The notes: generated by a model not told the origin, from the sequence alone. 64,000 nucleotides of DNA from Rallus limicola (GCA_022605955.1 JAKCOZ010000001.1:75832520-75896519), one strand, 5' to 3'; shown: positions 1 through 11,060, counted from the first letter of the stretch. Numbers and translations are program-made.

Positions 1-2089
1 GTGAACTAATTCAGAATGGATATGAATGAATTCCTCCCATTATAAATTTTCTCAATTCCATTTAGTTCTGGAATGTGGAGTCTTTCAGAAAAGAAACATC
101 CACGCTGCTTAATATTCGATTAAAGCTTCATTTCTCTATTGTTTTAAGAAATATCCATACAGAACATATGCAACAAACAGTCTCAGTCTTCTGAATAAAC
201 TCGTATCATTAAAAGAAAGAAAAGTTCCTGGCACTTTATTCTGTAACACACCAATTCAGTTATCACACCTACTGTCTAGGTGAGAAAAGCCTTCATGTAG
301 TTCAGTCCCAGTAACGGGAACAAGAGAGCTGGATTCCGGTTTTCACTTTGCCAAGGGTATAAAACAAGTGTTTGTACAATTTACACCCCAAGTACAACAC
401 TGAGTACCTTAGCATTTGTTTTGAATGAGCTGCCACATCCTTAACATTGATGCCTAAGCCTCCTGTACAGTGAAGTCTCTCACCTTCTGATTTTGCTTGT
501 GCTCACGTGGTTGCAGGAGTCCTGAAACAGACCCGTGTCTTTCCTCAGCTACTGGGAAAGTCCACTATGGCCGTATCATAGAATTTATCGAGCTGAAACG
601 ATGCGATTGTTTCCCTCTTCAGTGTCACAACACACTGGCAGAAAGAGCTGTGCTGACCCACCATGCCACAGGGGCAGGAATGAGTGACAGGACTATAATA
701 AGCCAACATTCCCATGAAAAAATAATATATCTATCAGGAAGAAGAAAAAGCCAACCTGAGGGGTATATCTTGAGCACTCTCCTCTGTTCTCCTGTACCAC
801 AGACGATTTATAAGGGGTTAAAACTGTGTTATCCAGCCTTACAACAGGAACTAAAATACATTCCTGAGCTGTGAGAAAGCCAGGTTCCCACCTCTGCTTA
901 AAAGGAGCAGCAGAACCATTTATTTGAATCTCTTGCAGAATTCACAACCTTGATAATGGGTGCACATAGAGTAGTTTTAGACTTTCCTGTTGCAGTGCTT
1001 TCAAAGTATATGCAGTAATAAAATACCAGTTATTCCAATACTGACTCCAGTGATCTCAGCATCCTGATATTTGAAAAACCTGATGTTAAAATAGCTATAA
1101 AGGGCCAGAGTAAAGTTCTCATTAGACAATAACTTTAGTATTTTGAGTTAGCAATAGCAGAAAACTACCAAACCACACTCCCCCCCCCCCCCCCCCCCCC
1201 CCCCGCAATAAAACAAGACAGAGGCATCCTCTGAACACACCTCCAAACATGAGAAATGTGTCAAGTCTGGGACTTCAAATCTGAGTTGTGTCTGCATGTT
1301 TATTCTTGAAATATATTTTCCTCCACTAAGTATTTCCTTTAGCTGTAATAAACATATGTTCAAGTACCTTGTCTACCTCTTTTTTTGAGCTCATGTAAAT
1401 CTGTTCTATCTGTAATACCAAATAGCATGCATTTTGATGCAGTGCTTTGTTGAAGCACTTATAAAATGCACAACAGCTTCATCAGAAGAGCATGAAAATA
1501 TCAGAATAAATAAATATAGGCAAGTTATATAAACCAAAGAAAATAAACATGAACAGAATAACTACACAAGGGTAACCTGGATGTTGCACCAATCTACTAT
1601 TCACTAGTGATCTAACTAAACCTATGTACCCAAGTATTTTATGTACTTTCAGAGCTAAATTTCTATTAGAGAGCACTTGAGGAACCTCACCATAAGATCA
1701 GACATGGTCTTTTCTGTGGGCTTAACTCTTTGTGCCTCACCACATCTGTCAAGACTTTCCTGCTTCAGGGGAGTGCTCTACACCTTGGCTTAGCGCTGTC
1801 CACCACATTAACTTTAAATTGAATAAAAACCCTCGCAAGACTAGTGGTTTAGTGAGTTTTGAAACCTGAGGCGAGCCCCAGAGAAGCACAGAACACTTAT
1901 TTTTAGCGGATTACCTGAGAAGCGCTTAAAATAATTACTTTCACATTCCTTCTACAGAAGGATGACAGCCTGCAAACAAACTTGCAGCAAAAACAAACAC
2001 CCCACCAGCTGGAGAATGCCTTTAATGTTCTCGCCTTTCCTTTCCTCCTCCTCTACTTCTCCTCTCCCTCTCCCCTTAGTTTCTAACCA
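1..2089. other. Upstream intergenic DNA, no gene seen
   Basis: No reading frame here shows a recognisable protein domain, and the open frames are short and lack a convincing codon pattern. The DNA is AT-rich and CpG-poor until about 2090, where the RERGL CpG island starts. The only clear structure is a poly(C) tract at 1180-1204. In mammals the gene beyond the RERGL 5' end is PIK3C2G, but no exon of it was recognised. Confidence 0.6.
1180..1204. repeat. Poly(C) tract, 25 nt (poly(G) on the - strand)
   Basis: Twenty-five consecutive C bases occur in an otherwise AT-rich stretch about 1.3 kb upstream of the RERGL start. Long pure G/C homopolymers are rare next to the common A/T runs. The - strand G run could form a G-quadruplex. 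The exact length is likely to vary and may be a sequencing or assembly estimate. Confidence 0.95.
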
Positions 2090-2465
2090 CTTCGGGACAG
2101 CGGGGCCCGGGGCCGCGAGCAGAGGAAGGAGGCGGCGGCGAGGGACCTCCCAGCCAGCTTCACCGGGGAGCCAAGGAGCCGGTCCGGACCGAGGTAGGCC
2201 GGGAGGAGGGAAAGCAGCCCGAGGAAAGTTTTCGCGGTGGGGAGCAAAGTGGGGGACAACGGGTAAGATAGCAAGGAAGGCGGGGACGGAGGGGGCGAGG
2301 AAGAGGGCGCTTGTCAAAGAAGATGAAAACTCCCAACCCCCCGCGGGGAGCTATACCTACCGGCTTCGCCGGCGGGGCGGGGAAAGGCGCCTGGATGAGG
2401 GAGAGTAGGGAGGAGGCGGGCTGCTGGGAGGTGTCGCCGGAGGGGCTGCGCCCGGTCCCGGTGGT

Positions 2466-2473
2466 TATAAATA
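2466..2473 (+). promoter_or_regulatory. TATA box candidate TATAAATA
   Basis: TATAAATA stands alone in GC-rich DNA, 41 bp before the RERGL ATG. A TATA-directed start 25-32 bp downstream would fall at about 2495-2503 and give a leader of only about 5-12 nt. If transcription starts further upstream in the CpG island, this motif would lie inside the leader and would not be acting as a TATA box. Confidence 0.45.
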
Positions 2474-2474
2474 A

Positions 2475-2510
2475 ATGGAGGCGGCGGGGCGTGGCCTGGC
2501 GGCGGTATGA
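2475..2510 (+). other. Upstream ORF, 11 codons, stop overlaps the RERGL ATG
   Basis: An ATG at 2475 opens an 11-codon frame ([11 protein letters not shown]) whose TGA at 2508-2510 overlaps the RERGL ATG at 2507-2509 in the sequence ATGA. It would be translated only if transcription starts upstream of 2475. If the TATA box at 2466 is used, the uORF is absent from the mRNA. In the first case the overlap would make RERGL translation depend on leaky scanning or reinitiation. The arrangement is read directly from the sequence; its use is not known. Confidence 0.4.
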
Positions 2511-2558
2511 CCGAGGTGAAGCTGGCCGTGCTGGGCGGTAGCGGAGCCGGCAAGTCGG
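2507..2558 (+). CDS. RERGL: RERGL coding exon 1
   Basis: Encodes residues 1-17 (first beta strand and P-loop, ending ...GAGKS) plus the first base of codon 18. The donor is G|GTAAGG at 2559. The following intron is only 156 bp (2559-2714) and lies wholly in the CpG island. A non-coding part of this exon, or an upstream 5' UTR exon, cannot be placed. Confidence 0.95.
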
Positions 2559-5500
2559 GTAAGGCGGGGAGAAGGGGGGCGGCCCAGGGAATCCTTTCCC
2601 CCCCTTTACCCACCGCCCCGGCCCGACTTTATCTTAGGTTTAGCGGAGCGGGGATTGGGTAGAGAGGTGGCCGGCGGGACCCCGCTAAACCTGGCGTCTC
2701 TTTCCCTCCCGCAGCACTGGCGGTGCGGTTTCTGACCAGGCGGTTCATCGGAGAGTACGCGTCCAACGCCGGTGAGCGCCGCGGCTCCGGGGAGGGACGG
2801 GACCGGAGGGGGCTGAGAGCGGCCTCCTCGGGCTGGGCGGTGCGGGTTCCCCGGGGAAGGCGAGATGCGACGCTTCAAGCGCTTACTCGAACAAGAAATG
2901 GGGTGGGAACGCAGCTTCGCCGAACTTCCCGGAGAGATTTAAGTTTTCGCCCGCTTATCGGCGAGAGCTCCCGCTGATGAAGCGTGAGCCTTGAAGACGG
3001 GGAGAGGCGGGCCAGGCATCTGCGGGGGCATCGCTTCAAACTCCACTTGGTGCTCCCGGGCCGGGGGCTGCCGGGGCGCTCGTCGCAAAGCAGCAGTGAA
3101 GGGACTTAGGCCGGGAAGATAACCGCTGCGTGTGCGAAGGGCGGGTGGATTATAGTAAGCTCAACCACAGAGGAGATAAAGAAGAGAGAAAAGAAATAGA
3201 CTTTTTTTAAATAAAAAAATAAAAGAAACCAAGCCAGCCAACAAACACCTGTTCCGTTGCCTCTCTTCCCTCTCGGCTGTAGAGGAGCGGTGAGACGGGC
3301 TGTTTATCAGGCAGTACTGGTTAATCAACGCATCATGCAAAGCCGCCTGCTTCTGCAGGAGTTGCACGGATTTGATAGCTCTGTGGGAAGCCTGGCCGTG
3401 CTGAGGATAGAGTTCCTCATTCATGCCAGAGCAAACATGCTGATCCTTAAGGCACTTCGGAGATCTTGGGTGACAGCAAAGCAGGGCTTGAACTTTCACA
3501 TTGCGGGTGGAAGCGGTACTTAACATACACCCTTGGAAGCATGCTGCTCCTGCTGCTGGGCTGAGGAGTCCCAAAACTTAAGGAAAGGAGATGCCCATCT
3601 ACCTTGCTTTCCCTGCTAAAGTGAAGGACCTTCCCTAAAGCATGTTTTAACAAAAAAACAGTGTAGCATTCTATGGTGCACAAATAAAAATGAAAATTGT
3701 AGTACTGTGGTGAATTACACTGAATGTATCCAAGTGAACTTACTCTGAAAGTTATGTTACATAAGTACTTTACCAGTGTTACTACAATATGTGCAAACAC
3801 AGACTGAAAGTACAGTTTATGTCCCAGATGGTTTATCTAAATCTGAGCTGTCACATGTAAGTATATAGTGTGTGTTCTAAGCCACTGACAACTAAAACCA
3901 CGTTTCCTTATTCTGGCCCTCTGATAGTGCAGTTACTAGAAAAGACATGGCAACCTCACAAAACTTAATTTTTAAACAAATATTTGTAGGAAGATACGTT
4001 TAGCTCTAGAGTTAAGGAAGGAGGATACAAGTGCGAATATGGGTGACAAAATCCTCCTAGAATACTTTTAATGGAGTCAGAGTATTAGATGTTTGTTTAA
4101 TCATGGAAACCACCAAGGGACTGCAGATTTGATCTACTGGGATGCTTCATCATCAGATGAACTCTTAAGACATGCATGAAGAATGCCTAAGATTAACATG
4201 GTGCTGAACTGAAGATGCTCAGTTCCAGAGACCATAGTCCTTAGTACACAGTTTTAAGTGTGTTTTCAGTAGTGCTAGTACTAGTTCTTTTCTTTGTAGT
4301 TTGGTCATTCTGAGGAATTTTATAGTGCACAGCTTGTTGATCAGTGGCATGGACATAAGTTGATTACACTTGCTTAGAACAATTCACTGCCTAAAATAGC
4401 AGTGATGGTGTCTCTGCAGTAGAGCTGCCAGGGTTGCCAGTGCTGGTGGAGAGTCCTAAATCTGAGAATTGGCATCACATAAATACTTTAGGATCTTGTC
4501 TGTAGGCACAGTCCTGTCAGTACTATTGATCTAATGCTACTAAGCATAAGAAGTCTTAAAGCATCAGATTTCAAGGTAAATAAAATTATTAGTGAATAAT
4601 GACTTCTGTGCAGAATTAGAACTTTCATAGATTAGGTTACTACTTTTGTAGTCCTGAACTTTGTTAGCAAGCTGAGTAGTCATCAGTGTTTAGCTGATTC
4701 TGAGCATTATGCAACCCCTTTGCCTCCGCTTTAGAAGAGGAAGACTAGGGTCTAAAATAACTGCACCAACCCTTTCATGGGAACACCACAGTGAAGTGGT
4801 GTTGATCAGTCTAAGGGGTTGAGGAGCTCTGATGTTGCAAAACGAAGTAAGTTTGTTTCTGGTGTGTGTCAAAAAACCCAACAAAACTAAAACACCCACA
4901 AAAAAACCCCTACAAAAAACCCAAACTATACCCAAGGTACTAAATGTCCCATCAGTATTAGTGAATCTCACCTTTGCCCTTACCACCTTTTTACCACCAT
5001 CTATAGACACTCTAATGCTGATTTTCTTTGAATGCCTCATCTCTTCTAGAATGCATCTATACTAAACATCTATGTCTGGATGGAAGGCAGATACACTTGG
5101 AAATTTATGACCCTTGTTCACAGGTAAGAATTTAAGGGGGTAAAGAAAAAGACTCGTCCTTGTTCTGCCTGCCTAGTGGTAGAAAGGGCCAAGGGGGTTA
5201 CAAGCCTTCTGTCTGGTTTGTGGAATTTGTGCTTGCTGGGGTGTTGGGGTTTAAGACTGAAATTCTATACTTGTTGTGGCTCAGAGCTGCCGAGTGCTTT
5301 TGCGTTTCATGGGAGAAGCCCTTCATTGCCTAAACTTTCTGTAAAGGCATTTTACATTTATGGAATATTACTAACAAAACTTTTGCCACTTAGGCATTAT
5401 ATAGGTAAATAAGTTCTAGCACTACATGCTGTTTTCTCAAATGCCCTAAATGGGTGAAATTTAATAAACTACTTGCTTTATGAACTAAATGTTGGCAGAA

Positions 5501-8500
5501 ATGGTCAAAGTAAGTAGGCCTTGGAAGTAAGACGCATTCACAGAGAGATCCAAGGGGGCCATAATGCTGTCTTGTATATGTTGACAGCTCAATTTCTATC
5601 ACAGTAAGCCATGTTCTTACAAAGATTTTTGTATTAATTTCTTTCCTGCTTTTACATGGGTAGAGAAACTTGCACTGTGTAACACCTGCAGTCCTGGGTT
5701 GGTCTGTCTGATTGCATTAGCTCGCAAAGATCTCTTCTGAGTGGTGATCTTGCCTCTTACCAACCAGGATAGTGAATGCTAAAGCACTGAAAGTCTGACT
5801 CAGGCTTAAAAGTCAAGGATGTAAAAACTTGACGCAGTGAGCACATAAAATAAACTAGCAAACAAATCAGCCTTCCTTGAGATAAGCAACAGCATGGCTT
5901 GTGCCAGGGCAATAGGGATCCTGAAATAGCTGCTGTGCCCTGTTACACTATTCCATGGAGTCCTCCCTTGCCATAGAGTTTGTTAGAAGCTACTGTTCAC
6001 GGACTTGCTTACACCTCTCTCAGACCTCTTTCCTAAGCTCAGCTATGGCTTCCACTGTCATAGGAAATCTTGCAGTATGTGAACAGCTCTTCCCTGAGAT
6101 ACTTGAAACAGACTTTGGTTGGTACAGTTTGGTTACATTTTTGCCTTTAAGGAGACCAGAGATCAGTTGTGATAAGAGCAGCTCCTCTTGCCAGCACTCT
6201 TTGAGCTGTCTTGTTCCAGTTCTTCCTTAGGAACAGGGTCTAACCCTACCTGTATGCGGTTTTCTTCCTGACTCTTCTTAGTGTCTGCAGAAGAGTAGGA
6301 AGCAAGTAGTGGTGGTATTGCTATTTTGTCTGATAGGACTGGTGATTCTAGAGAAAGATGGATGAGGGTATGTATCCTGTGGGCTCTGGGAAAGAAAAAT
6401 GAGTCCTGAGGGGAGACAAAACTGGGGAAATAAGAATCCCCATTTTCATTTTTGCTTCCTGAAATCTTCCTGCTTTCTGAGGCTTCTCTCAAGTAGCTGG
6501 ATCCCTGTTCTGAAGAGCTCACTGTCCCTTCATCCACCTGGGAAACAGCTGTGGCATGCACAAATCACCTTTCCTGCCCCTAAGCCTGCTCTCAGTCATC
6601 ACAGCATTAGAAAACTCTTGTGTTAAATATACTGAAGCCTTCAGACAGTTCTGAAAATGTACTTAATCTTTTCTTTTTCATGTACCCCCCTTTCACTGCC
6701 AGCACTCAGGTACCATCCCTCATGGCAAGTCATAGCCTTCCCAGTCCAACTGTTCATGATGCTACAGTGCTGCCCTGACACTGAGCTAATCATGGCAGCA
6801 AGGGTAGGATGTCAGTGAAGGTTGTGCGTTGCAAGTAGTAACATGCTAAACTGGTAAAGGAACAATTTAAACAGTCCTCAGATTACTATTCAAGATAGGC
6901 TTTCAACACAGCAGAAGTATTTTGTTAGGTTTTTTTTTCCCCTGGTCAGCTTCCAGTATTTTACCTATTTTGGGTCACATGGCTGCTGTGAAATTATCTG
7001 CAGGGATAAGCTAATTAAAAATAGTTAACAAAACTACATTTCTTAGCTTAACAGGACAGTTTTCAGCTGTTGCTTTCTAGAAATCATAAATGTGACAGTT
7101 TCTTGGAGTGAAGGGACTCAAGGATTGGTATAGCCCCACTGTCACTTGAGGGACTTTTCTCACTTCACTAGTTTGTCAACTGCAAATTGAAAGGATTTTT
7201 TTTCCCAGCTCTCTAGAAATTTTTCCTGTTGGTAAATACTGTTCTAGGCTTGAACAATGCAACAGAGAGACAAAACAAATGAAAATAAGTCTACTGTAGT
7301 CAGAATATTTGGAACATGCAAAATAGCTGTAACCAGAAACTGCAGAAATACTGATGGCTCCTCTATTTTTCATTCTCATGTAACTATGTAATATTCATCA
7401 TAAGCAATGGCTGCACAGGTTATGCAATTTTCCTGCTTAAACAAAGTGTAAATGTTTCATAATGAATTTGTCAGAAATCCAAAGTGCCATCTGTAGTGAT
7501 GGTTATTTATTAGGCTTTTGGAGCAGGACTCGCCCGAATTCAATGCAGGCACCTAAGACCTATTAATGCCTTCTGCAATAAAAGATAGAACATTCTCACA
7601 TTCACAGTGACAAAGAAAATGATCTGAAGTGATAACAGCAACATTCTTTCTCATGTGAATTTGAACTTCTTTCAGCCACAGCGGGGGAAACTCTCCCTCA
7701 CAGATGAGCTCCACTGGGCTGATGGATTTATCATTGTCTATGACATCAGTGACAGAGCATCATTTGCATTTGCAAAAGCACTACTGTACAGGATCCGAGA
7801 GTCTCATGTAGGAGCTTGTAAAAAGTAAGTGGTGGTTCCCTCCCTGCCCCACCTCCCCCTCCCCCAGCAAACACACAGAAAAGCTGAGACCATTTCTGTG
7901 AGCTGTAGGTACCCTGGTAGCAATTAAAATCCAGCAGCATCCTAGTGGCATAAATCAATGCCAGCAAAAAGGTACCTGAAGGTAACTGCTTTGCAGATTG
8001 GAATCTTTCTCACTGAGTCCAAAGCCAAGTACATCAGGAATTTTGCCCTTCTTACAGCACTGCTGTTCAATAATTGCAGTGAATCTACTGGCTGTGACTA
8101 ACACATGTAGAAAGCTGGCACAGTCAGTCTACCCTTTTACTCCCCCACTCTTATTACCAGTGTCAGTGCACCAGTGTGGGGGTTGAAGAAAGCATGTCTC
8201 ACAGTAAACGAACTTAATATCAAGAATGTCTCTTCAGCCGATTGTAGTGGTGATACCAGCGTTACATGTGCACATGGGCAACAAGATGGTGGCCAGAAAC
8301 AAACTACTTTCAAAAAAAGCTACCAAAATTACAAGCCTGAGTATACCTTGTGGTGTGTATTCCCACATCAGTTAGCTGAGGTGCTTTCTAAACAAATGAG
8401 TGAAATCCTTTCCTTGTATGAGAAGGAGAGTATTAAGCCACAAAAAAAACAACCCCACCTTTACTTTTCTGTCTGTTTTACTGCTGACTTTTCTTAATAA

Positions 8501-9251
8501 AGATTTCTCTGGAAGCAGTAATTTTAACAAGAGCTTGAAATTGGGATTCCTATGTTTTCTTCTGAATTATGCCACTGACACTGATGCATCTCTGTGACTT
8601 TATTCTGTTATCTACAAATGGAGATAGTGGTCATCTTGCTACTTCATGAAGTCCAGGAGCTGGCAATATAGTCAGCAACAATGAGTATGAAAACTGAAGT
8701 GGAAGTGAAAAATGCATGACTTCAGTGAGTAGAGGATCCAAAATGAAAGCTTACTAGGAGAGAATACCTTGTCTGGAAAGTCCTTTGATGTTTTACTATG
8801 GCAGATGAAAAACTGAAAGTCTGCCTGGAAAGTTTATGGGGTTTGTTTGTTCTTTTGGGGTTTTTTTCAGTGCCCATTATCCTCAAGATGTTTTTCACAC
8901 AGTCTGAACACAGCACAGCGCAGGATTGTAACATACCTTTTCTCTAATTGAAACCTTTTTGATTTCAGAATGGTCGAATCATCAGTATTTTTGGTTGGTA
9001 ATAAACAGGATTTGTGCCACATGAGGGAAGTTGGCTGGGATGAAGGACAAAAGCTGGCCATGGATAACAAGTGCCAGTTCTGTGAACTGTCTGCTGCAGA
9101 ACATTGCCAGGAAGTTGTGTCAATGTTCACAAAAGTCCTGAAGAACATCACCTCAAATTTCAAATTGAAGGAAAAGAGACGACCAAGTGGATCAAAGTCA
9201 ATGGCCAAGCTAATCAACAATGTCTTTGGAAAAAGACGGAAATCGGTGTAA
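2507..9251 (+). CDS. RERGL: RERGL, RERG/RAS-like protein, 5 coding exons, 204 aa
   Basis: The coding sequence joins 2507-2558, 2715-2771, 5050-5123, 7676-7824 and 8969-9251 (615 nt including TAA). All introns are GT-AG, with phases 1, 1, 0 and 2. The protein begins [17 protein letters not shown] and ends FGKRRKSV, matching RERG-like of other vertebrates, which is about 205 aa. In RAS numbering the P-loop is G10-S17 (GGSGAGKS), G4 is N122-K123-Q124-D125 and G5 is S152-A153. Switch I has Asn at position 35 instead of the Mg-coordinating Thr. Switch II reads DPCSQ (57-61) in place of DTAGQ, so Gly60 is lost while Asp57 and Gln61 remain. There is no C-terminal CAAX box; the tail is basic. GTP hydrolysis and cycling are therefore probably altered or absent, and membrane anchoring by prenylation is not expected. 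In mammals the gene is known mainly as a vascular smooth-muscle marker and its biochemical role is unclear. The start was chosen because it gives the family N terminus directly before the P-loop strand. Confidence 0.96.
2715..2771 (+). CDS. RERGL: RERGL coding exon 2
   Basis: The acceptor is CTCCCGCAG|CA and the donor G|GTGAGC. The 57-nt exon completes Ala18 and encodes [18 protein letters not shown], the helix after the P-loop and switch I, ending with one base of Glu37. The RFLT(K/R)RFIGEY segment is characteristic of the RERG/RERGL branch. The position equivalent to RAS Thr35 is Asn, as in mammalian RERGL. Confidence 0.95.
2772..5049 (+). other. RERGL intron 2
   Basis: This 2278-bp intron starts in the CpG island and becomes AT-rich after about 3150. 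Open frames on both strands near 3160-3800 have no recognisable domain. A C- and A-rich low-complexity stretch of CAAAA/CCCAA units lies at about 4868-4930. No dispersed repeat was recognised with confidence. Confidence 0.8.
5050..5123 (+). CDS. RERGL: RERGL coding exon 3
   Basis: This 74-nt exon is preceded by CATCTCTTCTAG and followed by GTAAGA. It completes Glu37 and encodes [19 protein letters not shown] then DPCSQ (residues 38-61). DPCSQ stands where active RAS proteins have DTAGQ. The exon ends on a codon boundary. It is short and was found by matching the family between two long introns, so it is easily missed by ORF searches. Confidence 0.94.
5124..7675 (+). other. RERGL intron 3
   Basis: A 2552-bp intron with no recognised repeat or RNA gene. 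Apparent open frames on both strands between 5955 and 6626 lack family motifs and lie in intronic DNA, so they are treated as chance. Confidence 0.8.
7676..7824 (+). CDS. RERGL: RERGL coding exon 4
   Basis: The acceptor is CTTCTTTCAG and the donor GTAAGT. The 149-nt exon encodes residues 62-110, including [17 protein letters not shown], the conserved core strand of the family, followed by the [16 protein letters not shown] helix. It ends with two bases of Lys111. Confidence 0.95.
7825..8968 (+). other. RERGL intron 4
   Basis: A 1144-bp intron. Just inside the donor is a C-rich stretch (7838-7866) of CCCTCCC-type units. A probable MIR-like relic lies at 8588-8655. Nothing else was recognised. 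Confidence 0.8.
8588..8655 (-). repeat. MIR-like SINE relic (RERGL intron 4)
   Basis: The + strand reads TCTCTGTGACTTTATTCTG then TTATCTACAAATGGAGATAG. This resembles the reverse complement of the MIR core (CTCTGTGCCTCAGTTTCC, then ATCTGTAAAATGGGGATAA). The copy is short and diverged, so the call rests on ordered partial matches. Confidence 0.4.
8969..9251 (+). CDS. RERGL: RERGL coding exon 5 (terminal)
   Basis: The acceptor is TTTGATTTCAG|A. It encodes residues 112-204 and the TAA stop. It contains [11 protein letters not shown] (G4) and FCELSAAE (G5). The C-terminal tail ([20 protein letters not shown] then VFGKRRKSV) is basic and has no prenylation cysteine. The tail is nearly identical to the mammalian RERGL C terminus as I recall it, which suggests it is under constraint. 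Confidence 0.96.
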
Positions 9252-9384
9252 AAGGTGGTTAGTTTTGAAGTAGGAAGAAGCTGAAATAATGGAGCACTGG
9301 CAGCTCTTGGGATTCAGTCTATTTGTTCTAAAGGTCAGTGTCTGGAGGAGTAAGACAGTGGAAACCAAAGGCAAGAGATAGTAT

Positions 9385-9520
9385 GGTCAAGTGGACAGAG
9401 TCAAAACCTAGAACACCTGACCTTCTCTTTATCTTCAACAGATGTACTGTGCTAGGGCTATGTCACTTTAACTCTTAAAGATGCTCCTCTCACCATTTAT
9501 CTCATGTTTTTCAGAGGAGG
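9385..9520 (-). repeat. MIR-like SINE relic in the RERGL 3' UTR
   Basis: The + strand shows, in order, AGTGGACAGAGTCAAAACCTAG, then CTGACCTT, then CTAGGGCTATGTCACTTTAA, then CACCATTTATCTCATG. These follow the reverse-complement MIR layout: AGTGG..AGAGC..TAG, a gap, GACCTTGGGCAAGTCACTTAA, then a CATCTGTAAAATG-like segment. It is diverged and partial, and the exact ends are unclear. Confidence 0.4.
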
Positions 9521-10688
9521 GTTTATTCTAGGCGTGACTGAAGTATAAACAGTTATTTCCAATAAGCCCAGCCTTGCTAATCAAACTTGTACTTCAGAAT
9601 TCTGAGGAGTAGTTTGGGGCTTTTTTGGTGGTGCAAGAATACTTGCACTGAAGGAAAGCAAAATATCGCCACTGTGTGTGACAGTGTATTTGTGCTTAAC
9701 TCAAGGAGGAAGGATGGCTCTGATCCTTGTGTGCCTAAAGGTGCTTACCACCTGCTGAAGTTCATACAAATTAAATGCTTAGACATCAAATCTATAAAAA
9801 GTATTTTACCCACAAGGCTGCCTTGCAGAGGCACCACAAGCAGGGAAGCACATAAAATGGTAAAAGTGGTATTGTCTCCTGCTTAGGTGTCTCCTTTTTT
9901 GTGATGAAGGAAAGTAGAGAGGGTCGAGGAGGGTGGGAATTGAAATGTAGGTGAAGTGCAAGTGAGTAAGTGTTGGACTGTTTTGGCAAGGTCATTGTTT
10001 AGTGAAATAGTTCTATGGCTGAAGCCAGGGTAACATCTGGGGCAGATCCCTTCCACAGAGTCTTTTTCGTGGGCTATAACAAAGTATCCTTACCTGTAAG
10101 GTGGATGTGACTGTTCAATTTTAGGAGGGGGTGGAAGGCCAAAAAGCACATGGACCGGTAAAAAGCACAAGTTCTGTAGGATGCCTGCCTGGATTTAAAG
10201 GCCAGTCTGCTGATCAGACCTCTGCTCCTAACTTGCATAGAATGTGTTTTTTTTAAGGACCAGTGGCTTTACAACTAGTCACTGCTCTGGTATTGAAATG
10301 CCACTTGAGAGCACACCAAGGAATAGGTTAGCTACACTTCTGAAATGTGGATATTAAATACCAGATGGGTCCAAATACATTGTCAATTGACATTCAGAGC
10401 TCTTACTGTAGACTTAACTAAGAAAGGACTTAGCCTAGAGTGTTTGAAAGTGCTGTGCTCATACAGAAATTATGAAAGGGAAGTGATCAGGCAAATTACT
10501 GTCTCCTACTCATTCCAGTGGTCAGCTGGGACTGAGTTTTTTTAAGTTGCTCAGTTGAATCCTGTCTCTGCTCCGTTACCTGTATTAAAATTAGTAAGAT
10601 TACTTTATCAGTCTCAGCAGAATACTGATACTTAAATGCCCACCTCCATAACTTTTTAAGTTATATAATCTTAGCATTATTGTTGTAG

Positions 10689-10694
10689 AATAAA
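10689..10694 (+). terminator. Poly(A) signal candidate AATAAA (proximal)
   Basis: Canonical hexamer in the RERGL 3' UTR. No strong GT-rich element follows closely, so it ranks below the one at 11055. Confidence 0.3.
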
Positions 10695-11054
10695 ACTAAA
10701 GCACATTCTAACAAGTGATGACCAAAGATAATCTCCTTTTCAAAGTAAAAGATACTGTTTATTGCACTTATTTTTAAGACTACAAATATTGGAATATAGT
10801 TCTCAGCGTTGACAGGCACACTGTTGCTTTACTTCTATGCAGATGCTGCTCTGCCGTATCAGGAGTAATGTATTTAACTGTATTCTCACTGTCTTCTGAA
10901 CTTGAAGACTACTCATGTACACCCTTCAGCTTTCCAGAACACATGGAAATCCAGAACTACTAGTAGAGTGTTGATCTGTCAGGCAGCTGTATCTCACCAG
11001 CTCTAGCACTGCCAGATTGCAGAACTCTTATCTGTATTTACTGCTACAGTATTA

Positions 11055-11060
11055 AATAAA
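11055..11060 (+). terminator. Poly(A) signal candidate AATAAA (best)
   Basis: Canonical hexamer followed 24 bp later by a TGTGTGTGTG run and a T-rich stretch, the usual arrangement for cleavage at about 11075-11085. It gives RERGL a 3' UTR of about 1.8 kb. Confidence 0.5.

Larger units (their letters stand above)
2090..3130. promoter_or_regulatory. CpG island promoter of RERGL
   Basis: GC content and CpG density rise sharply at about 2090 and fall again near 3130. The block covers the RERGL start codon, the first two coding exons (2507-2558 and 2715-2771), the short first intron and the start of intron 2. It contains GC-box-like and purine-rich stretches (GGGCGGG-type motifs near 2380 and 2570). 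Position and composition make it the gene's promoter by inference. The transcription start site itself cannot be read from the sequence. Confidence 0.85.

Noticed and set aside
2177..2200. Possible donor GACCGAG|GTAGGCC of an upstream 5' UTR exon
   Set aside because: No matching acceptor was found between it and the ATG at 2507, and GTAGGC is only a moderate donor.
2314..2878. Several overlapping Pro/Arg-rich reading frames around the RERGL start
   Set aside because: High GC in the CpG island removes stop codons. The frames lie on both strands and show no domain.
8970..9251. Apparent stand-alone 93-aa gene
   Set aside because: It is the last RERGL exon. The ATG is Met112 inside the protein, preceded by a splice acceptor.
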